A stretch of DNA of 20,153 nucleotides from JBLHKE01 sp047619485. Lineage in GTDB: Bacteria; Verrucomicrobiota; Verrucomicrobiia; Verrucomicrobiales; DEV007. A program made the translations under genes and the position numbers. This document shows, piece by piece, positions 15,222 to 20,153 of the stretch (position 1 is the first letter of the stretch; each line of letters begins with the position of its first letter). Location: NCBI GenBank assembly GCA_047619485.1, contig JBLHKE010000040.1, positions 1 to 20,153 on the forward strand, given 5' to 3'. The notes beneath the pieces are model-generated. The model ran no database searches. It saw nothing but the letters and a program-made list of their open reading frames with translations, and was not told where the DNA came from.

Positions 15222-17618
15222 ATGACCAAACCATTCATCACCCTCACTGCTCTGCTCATCACCGCAGCCCAGCTGATCGCTGCGCCCAGCGGTAAGATGT
15301 CGAAACCCGACTTCACCAAAGGCGACCCAATCCCTGATGGCGCGGATCACCAGTGGAACCTCGGCGCCACCGGCGCGCGCGGTTGGATGTTCACCGACAA
15401 GATGGTCACCAGTGACGCTCGCCAGATCCGCATCACCAAGATCGAGGAGGGATCTCCTGCCGAAGGCATCCTCAAGGTCGACGACGTCATCCTCGGTGTT
15501 GGCGGCAAACCGTTCGCCTACGATCCACGCACCGAGTTCGGCAAAGCGTTGACCCTAGCAGAATCAAAAACTGGCAAGCTCGACCTGCTCTGCTGGCGTG
15601 GTGGAAAGACCGCGACCGTCAGCCTGCAACTCCCAGTGCTAGGCACCTATAGCGCCACTGCGCCCTACGATTGCGAGAAGTCAAAACGCATCCTCGATCA
15701 GGGTTGCGCTACCCTCGCTAAGCGCACCGCCGAGCCTCGCTACGATCGCACCCAGGCGATCACCCGCTCGCTCAACGCTCTTGCTCTGCTCGCCAGCGGT
15801 AATCCCGACTACTCGCCCATCGTCAAAAAGGAAGCTAGGTGGGCGGCTGATTTCTCTAGCGGGGGCTACAAGACCTGGTACTACGGCCCCGTCATCATGT
15901 TCCTCTCCGAATATGTGCTCGCCACTGGCGACCAATCTGTCATGCCCGGGCTGCGGCGCCTGGCTCTCGAGTCCGCAAATGGCCAGAGCAAAGTTGGCTC
16001 GTGGGGGCATAAATTCGTTGGCCAAGACGGTCGCCTCTCCGGCTACGGTATGATGAACGCCCCAGGCATCCCATTGACCGTCGGGCTCGTCATGGCCCGC
16101 GCCGCCGGCGTCAAGGACGAAGTAGTCACCACCGCCATCGAACGCAGCGCACGCCTGGTACGATTCTACACCGGTAAGGGTGCTATCCCCTACGGTGACC
16201 ACGCCCCGTGGATCCAGACTCACGAAGACAACGGCAAGTGCGGCATGGCCGCTGTGCTTTTCAACCTGCTCGACGAGACCGAGGTAGCGGAATTCTTCTC
16301 GCGCATGAGCACCGCCTCGCACGGCTCCGAGCGCGACACCGGCCACACCGGCAATTTCTTCAACCTGACTTGGGCGATGCTCGGCATCAACCCATCCGGA
16401 CCGCAGGCCACCGGCGCGTGGATGAAAGAATTTGGCGGCTGGTACTTCGACCTCGCCCGCCAGCACGACGGCAGCTTCTCACACCAGGGACCGCCGCAGA
16501 TGCGCCGCGATAGCTACGAGGGATGGGATTGCAGCGGCGCCTACCTGCTCGCTTACGCGATGCCACTGAAAAAGATCTACCTCACCGGCAAACGCCCCGC
16601 CAAGATCCCGCAGATCGACGCCAAGGAGGCCGAACAACTCATCCGCGACGGCCGCGGCTGGACCAACAAAGATCGCAACAGTGCCTACGACAACCTCGAC
16701 ACCGACGACCTCCTCGCACGCCTCAGCAGCTGGTCGCCGGTCGTCCGCGACCGCGCCGCCACGGCGCTCGGTCGCCGCAAGGACAAGGTTCCAGTCGACG
16801 CCCTAGTGAAAATGTTAGAGTCCACCAAGACAGACGCACGCATCGGAGCCTGCGAGGGGCTCGCCCAGCTGCGTGGCAAGTCCGCGCCTGCCGTGCCAGC
16901 GCTGCGCAAGGCGCTCAAGTCCGACCATCTCTGGCTGCGCATCAAAGCCGCCGAAGCCGTCGCCGCCATCGGAAAACCCGCGATGTCTGTTGCCCCGGAA
17001 CTCCTCCAGATGCTCACCGAGGTCGATATGAAGAACGACCCGCGCGGCATGCAGCAGCGCTACTTCTCCTTCGCCCTGTTCGACGGCGGCGGCATGCTCA
17101 GCCGCTCGCTCGACGGCGTCGACCGCGAAGTCCTCTTCAAAGCCGTGCGCGCCGGTTTGCAGAATGAAGACGGCCGCGCCCGCAGCAGCTTCGGCTCGGT
17201 CTACAACAACCTCAGCTACAAAGAGATCCAGCCGCTGCTACCCGACATCCACCGCGCCATCGCCGAGCCCTCCCCGAGCGGCATCATGTTCGCCGACGGC
17301 ATCCGCACCGCCGGTCTGAGCCTTTTCGCCAAACACAACATCGACGAAGGCATCGAACTCTTGGCCGATTACACGAGGAACATGAAGAAGCACGCCAGCG
17401 AAAAACGCATCATTCCTGTGCTGAAGATGCTCAAACAATACGGTGCCCACGCTCAGCGTGTCATCCCGCATCTAGAGGAGACCGCCAAGTACTTCGAGAC
17501 CAACGAAGAGGGCTTCCCGAAAAGACTCAGCCTAGGCAAAGCAAAACTCGTCCGCGAGACCATCGAGGAGATCAAAGCATCCATGGAGCGCCCGCAGCTG
17601 ATCCGGATTTCAAGTTAG
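15222..17618 (+). CDS. Secreted DUF6288 protein with PDZ-like and HEAT-repeat regions
   Basis: 798 residues with a signal peptide (MTKPFITLTALLITAAQLIA, cleavage near residue 21). About 45-140 is PDZ-like (GARGWMFTDK, then IRITKIEEGSPAEGILKVDD). About 150-460 matches my memory of DUF6288, an all-helical, toroid-like domain with YKTWYYGPVIMFLSEY, GYGMMNAPGIPLTVGL and a late DGSFSHQGPP motif. About 490-790 holds HEAT-like repeats (SPVVRDRAATALGRR, then DHLWLRIKAAEAVAAIG). The role is unknown; the toroid plus PDZ layout would suit binding or processing of a polymer in the periplasm. It starts 28 bp after the CotH-type gene, with no Shine-Dalgarno visible, and both are probably one transcript. 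Confidence 0.86.
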   Translation: MTKPFITLTALLITAAQLIAAPSGKMSKPDFTKGDPIPDGADHQWNLGATGARGWMFTDKMVTSDARQIRITKIEEGSPAEGILKVDDVILGVGGKPFAYDPRTEFGKALTLAESKTGKLDLLCWRGGKTATVSLQLPVLGTYSATAPYDCEKSKRILDQGCATLAKRTAEPRYDRTQAITRSLNALALLASGNPDYSPIVKKEARWAADFSSGGYKTWYYGPVIMFLSEYVLATGDQSVMPGLRRLALESANGQSKVGSWGHKFVGQDGRLSGYGMMNAPGIPLTVGLVMARAAGVKDEVVTTAIERSARLVRFYTGKGAIPYGDHAPWIQTHEDNGKCGMAAVLFNLLDETEVAEFFSRMSTASHGSERDTGHTGNFFNLTWAMLGINPSGPQATGAWMKEFGGWYFDLARQHDGSFSHQGPPQMRRDSYEGWDCSGAYLLAYAMPLKKIYLTGKRPAKIPQIDAKEAEQLIRDGRGWTNKDRNSAYDNLDTDDLLARLSSWSPVVRDRAATALGRRKDKVPVDALVKMLESTKTDARIGACEGLAQLRGKSAPAVPALRKALKSDHLWLRIKAAEAVAAIGKPAMSVAPELLQMLTEVDMKNDPRGMQQRYFSFALFDGGGMLSRSLDGVDREVLFKAVRAGLQNEDGRARSSFGSVYNNLSYKEIQPLLPDIHRAIAEPSPSGIMFADGIRTAGLSLFAKHNIDEGIELLADYTRNMKKHASEKRIIPVLKMLKQYGAHAQRVIPHLEETAKYFETNEEGFPKRLSLGKAKLVRETIEEIKASMERPQLIRISS

Positions 17619-17734
17619 CACGAGTCCAGCGGAGCTCGTCCCTGACAGGAGCTGGAGTTCCAGTCTACAGCTTGGATTGCGGGAATCGTCAGCGTCCCTG
17701 CCAGATCCCGCTGCCACCAAGCACGCAGAATTTG

Positions 17735-17880
17735 GTGAAAGCAGGGGGTCTCGAACATCATCTAGTGATTGCCGCTCTTCTTCGCCGCCTCGAACAATCG
17801 TTCGGCATCCTCAAGCGAGCCAAACACCGCGGACATGGCTGATGCAACATGCTTGCCGTGTTCCAAGGCCGCGATCGATC
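17735..17880 (-). pseudogene. Gfo/Idh/MocA-type oxidoreductase relic with in-frame stop
   Basis: Read on the minus strand, one frame gives IAALEHGKHVASAMSAVFGS, then LEDAERLFEAAKKSGNH, a TAG at 17764-17762, and MMFETPCFH. This is the region just after the NAD(P)-binding fold in Gfo/Idh/MocA proteins of the PVC group, where the usual text runs close to AL-x-GKHV, then SAVPAVFGSLEDA, then SG-x-x-YMMFETSC. The stop codon falls exactly where the Tyr of YMMFET is expected. The match ends on both sides, with a TGA upstream and unrelated sequence downstream, so only about 50 codons remain. It is an internal fragment of a dead gene. Family assignment is from recalled consensus, not from a search. Confidence 0.6.
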
Positions 17881-17912
17881 ATCGGGACGCTCACCTGTGT
17901 GATCGAGCGATG

Positions 17913-18351
17913 CTAGAATGCCAGTGCGACCTCACCTGTCATCGAAATCTGAGCGGTGCCGTTGTAGGTGCCGAGATCGGACCAGCGCGTAAACGTCGCC
18001 GCATCCGTCGCCCCGGCGAGCGCGAGGCGGATCGACTGGTGCGGGATGTCGTAGCGGGGGTGGTTGTTGAGCGTCAACAGTCGTCGCGTCACCCAGACGC
18101 TAGCGATTATCCTGCGAGTTGCCGAAGGCGTCCTCATCGCCCAACACGAGGCGCAACACGCGATCGCCAAGCTTCGCATCCGTGTTGGCTGTCTGATTGA
18201 TCGTGAGCAACGGTTCGTTGCGGAGCCTGAGACAGCCAGTCTCGGCAGTCGCCGCAGCGCTTTCAAGATCCGCGGAGAGCACGGTTTCGCCAGATAATTG
18301 GAGAGGCGGGAAAATGAGTGCGGCTGCTAGGGCGAACACGCACCGTTTCAT
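17913..18351 (-). pseudogene. Frameshifted small secreted protein
   Basis: An ATG at 18351 on the minus strand opens a signal peptide (MKRCVFALAAALIFPPLQLS) and an 83-codon frame that ends LVLGDEDAFGNSQDNR at TAG 18102-18100. This ending resembles the LGD-x-x-x-(F/A)-GN-x-QDN motif that usually sits near the end of PVC secreted proteins before an IDNV-type strand. In the neighbouring frame IASVWVTRRLLTLNNH picks up immediately and runs on to GTAQISMTGEVALAF and TAG at 17915-17913. A single frameshift near 18104-18112 would join both parts into about 146 residues. I cannot name the family. Either a real frameshift or a sequencing error would explain it. Confidence 0.5.
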
Positions 18352-18604
18352 GTGAATCAGCCAGGCGGAGTTGCGGGATCTCAGCCAATTTTTTCTTCCG
18401 GTGGAGTCGGTCACCGCTGGTTCGAGCGCCTATATCAGGTGCTTTATTCTACTTTGCCTGATTGCGGATAAATGCCTTAATCGCCAGCTTTTCATCCATC
18501 GCGCCTATTGCGCGCTGCGAATCTAGGTGGTCAGCTGTAGCGGCGTGACAATTTTCTTACACCCCTTGTCTTGTGCCGACTGGCGGACAGGGGCAAGGTT
18601 TGCC

Positions 18605-18697
18605 ATGAAGAGGTTCTCTACTCCACGTGTCGTCTTTATCGGAATCTTCCTCCTAGGAGCCTGCCGGACTTACCTGATCCGGCAAAAATCGTTTTAG
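18605..18697 (+). pseudogene. 5' fragment of the PA14-like gene, split by a MITE
   Basis: ATG 18605 begins MKRFSTPRVVFIGIFLLG, a typical signal peptide n- and h-region. At 18657 the reading frame enters the mobile element and stops at TAG 18695-18697 after 30 codons. GGGG lies about 10 nt upstream of the ATG. Joining this fragment to the sequence after 18816, keeping one CTAG, gives FLLGFSSSLAVADGK in frame with the downstream ORF, a complete signal peptide with a plausible AVA cleavage site. The gene therefore began here before the insertion. Confidence 0.85.
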
Positions 18698-18816
18698 AAT
18701 TCGCCCAAATCCACCCTCCGCTTTGGCGAATATTCCAATATACTCCTGCATCGGACGGCGGATTATGACTGAATTCTAAAACGTTTTGCTCGAAATCATC
18801 TAAGTCCGACAGGCTC
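18657..18816. mobile_element. 160-bp MITE with GAGCCTG-type inverted ends and CTAG duplication
   Basis: The left end GAGCCTGCCGGACTTA (18657-18672) is the reverse complement of the right end TAAGTCCGACAGGCTC (18801-18816) at 15 of 16 positions. Inside are a second, perfect 13-bp inverted pair, CGTTTTAGAATTC (18690-18702) and GAATTCTAAAACG (18771-18783), so the element could fold into a long hairpin. CTAG flanks both ends (18653-18656 and 18817-18820). There is no transposase, so it is non-autonomous. The GAGCCTG-like end and 4-bp CTAG target (YTAR) suggest mobilisation by an IS5-superfamily transposase; that link is inference. The element splits the signal peptide of a PA14-like gene. Confidence 0.88.
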
Positions 18817-18834
18817 CTAGGGTTCTCGTCTTCA

Positions 18835-20058
18835 TTGGCTGTCGCCGACGGCAAGCTCTTCCCTGGCCTGCTCGTCACCGAATTCCCCCGCCACGAAAAC
18901 CAGACCAGTGAGGATCAGGCGCAACTCCCGCTCGAAGCATTTGGTAAACCGATCGGCGAGGTCTCGGTGAGCTCTGGCCTGGCACCCTGGCACCACGCCA
19001 GCAATCGCAACGCCGTCGCCCACGGCTTCTTGGAGATACCAGCCGACGGCGAGTACGGATTCACCACGGACAGTTTCTACGATCGCAACCTGCTGATGAT
19101 CGACGGCGAAATGGTCTGTGACTTCGCGGATGGTGGCGACAGGATAGCGACACTTGCATTGAAGAGTGGCCTAGTCGAAATCACTAGCGCGGGCTTCATC
19201 GGCGGACGGGGTGAAGGCCAGGGGATCGAGGTTCGCTGGCGCCCGCCGGGGCAGCGTGAATTGAGCGCGATCCCCGAAGACATGCTAAAGCACGCCCACC
19301 CGCACCGTGCGTGGCGAGTTCCCGCAAACACGAAGTCGCGCTCACCCATTCCTGAGCAGTCGCTGTTCGCTAAGTATCTCGTGCTCGTGGCAAAGGATTT
19401 TGTCATCGATGTCTACCACAATGGTGAACGCGTCCCGGATGACCGCCGTGGCATGTTACTCGACCGCTTCGGTTCAAGCGCCGAGCGGGTCAACGTCGAG
19501 GTGACCAAGGGCGACTGGCTAGTTTTCCAAGTCGCCCACAACCGCCTGCGCCATCGTGGCAGCAAATTTTTCGGGTGCGCTGGGATGCTCGACAAGAACG
19601 AGTTCGGCTTCGTCTCGGAATTGAACTCGGAGTGCTGGTCGGTGTGTGACGACCCGGCGCTAGCAGCGCAGTTCATCGCGCAACGCCAGTCGGGTCACGA
19701 GTCAGGTTCCTCCAAGATCGAGCGTGTATGGGAAGAGGGTATGGGGTTCATGCGCAAGTATGCAGGGGCTGATTTCAAGGGCGACCCGCTATGGGGTAAG
19801 GCACCATCTACGTGGATTAAATTCAGCGCCGGGGTGGCACCGCCGCCGCTTGTGCTCTCCGAACCGGAGCCCGCAGCCAAACCAGAACCAACAGCGCCGG
19901 TGCAAGCCAATCTAGCCCTGCTCGAGACGCGGCGCTGGCCGGTGCAAATCATCTCCGCCACCTATGGAACCGGCGGCAAGAACGCCGATGTCACCGAACG
20001 CGTGAAACAGTTTGTCGAGGTCGAACGCAACGCGAACGACAGCATCAAGACCAGGTAA
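18835..20058 (+). CDS. 3' part of a PA14-like secreted protein, separated from its signal peptide
   Basis: 407 codons from TTG 18835, which is simply the first start-like codon after the MITE; the original gene began at 18605 and would encode 429 residues. About residues 11-150 are PA14-like: FLEIPADGEYGFTTDS, then LLMIDGEMVCDF, ALKSGLVEITSAGF and GIEVRWRPPG. About 175-335 are a second beta-rich module (VIDVYHNGERVPDD, then GDWLVFQVAHNRLRH) of unknown function. A Pro/Ala/Glu linker (about 342-365) leads to WPVQIISATYGTGGKNADVT, a C-terminal motif I associate with secreted PVC proteins, where the domain is usually longer. Here it stops about 20 residues later, so the 3' end may also be truncated. 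Without its signal peptide any product would stay in the cytoplasm, and the gene is probably non-functional. Confidence 0.72.
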   Translation: MAVADGKLFPGLLVTEFPRHENQTSEDQAQLPLEAFGKPIGEVSVSSGLAPWHHASNRNAVAHGFLEIPADGEYGFTTDSFYDRNLLMIDGEMVCDFADGGDRIATLALKSGLVEITSAGFIGGRGEGQGIEVRWRPPGQRELSAIPEDMLKHAHPHRAWRVPANTKSRSPIPEQSLFAKYLVLVAKDFVIDVYHNGERVPDDRRGMLLDRFGSSAERVNVEVTKGDWLVFQVAHNRLRHRGSKFFGCAGMLDKNEFGFVSELNSECWSVCDDPALAAQFIAQRQSGHESGSSKIERVWEEGMGFMRKYAGADFKGDPLWGKAPSTWIKFSAGVAPPPLVLSEPEPAAKPEPTAPVQANLALLETRRWPVQIISATYGTGGKNADVTERVKQFVEVERNANDSIKTR

Positions 20059-20153
20059 GTGAACCGACGATCCTTTTCCCACGAACTCCACCGCAGCCCG
20101 TGCGTGACCAATTTCCACGCCCCGACAAGCCGGAGCACGATGGCGATCAGTCG

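Noticed and set aside
17652..17663. Hairpin CTGGAGTTCCAG after the DUF6288 gene
   Set aside because: The stem is only 5 bp with a 2-nt loop and no T-run; it is too small for an intrinsic terminator.
18571..18768. 65-codon plus-strand ORF across the MITE left end
   Set aside because: It is out of frame with the disrupted gene and runs through the mobile element; it is a by-product of the insertion.
20059..20153. Possible new gene starting after the PA14-like ORF
   Set aside because: A GTG-initiated frame beginning VNRRSF is open to the edge, but fewer than 32 codons are visible and no family can be supported.

Overview
The window looks like chromosomal DNA of a GC-rich member of the Planctomycetota-Verrucomicrobiota-Chlamydiota group, most likely Verrucomicrobiota. 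This is an inference from gene content: a PVC-type dehydrogenase with HEAT repeats and a C-terminal CxxCH haem domain, a DUF6807 (PmoA-like) domain, an Arg/Cys-type sulfatase, a lamin-tail/CotH protein, a DUF6288 protein, a DUF3616 protein and a PA14-like secreted protein. Most of the large proteins carry signal peptides. There are no rRNA or tRNA genes, no CRISPR array and no recognisable phage genes.

Layout. Positions 1-655 (minus) hold the N-terminal part of a YheT-like alpha/beta hydrolase that runs off the left edge. It is divergent from a large secreted fusion at 730-4554 (DUF6807, then dehydrogenase, HEAT and cytochrome c domains). A two-TM protein of unknown function follows at 4630-6219. 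A 572-bp convergent gap (6220-6791) contains an inverted pair of a dispersed repeat. Next comes a minus-strand block: mutY (8884-7850), translationally adjacent to a secreted DUF3616 protein (7847-6792), and then a sulfatase (10932-9061). A third repeat copy lies between mutY and the sulfatase. On the plus strand are a small coiled-coil protein (11042-11449), a lamin-tail/CotH/galactose-binding-like protein (11585-15193) and a DUF6288 protein (15222-17618), the last two only 28 bp apart.

The right end (17619-20058) is a zone of gene decay. It holds a relic of a Gfo/Idh/MocA oxidoreductase with a stop codon in place of an expected Tyr, a frameshifted small secreted protein, and a PA14-like secreted protein whose signal peptide is split by a 160-bp MITE. 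The MITE has 16-bp terminal inverted repeats beginning GAGCCTG and a CTAG target duplication. Removing the element plus one CTAG exactly restores a textbook signal peptide in frame.

Together the intact genes suggest export-oriented catabolism of sulfated or complex polymers and use of extracellular electron-transfer enzymes, plus one housekeeping DNA-repair gene. I see no convincing new multi-gene defence or biosynthetic system. The best leads are the MITE insertion, the dispersed repeat family around mutY-DUF3616, and the two-TM orphan protein.
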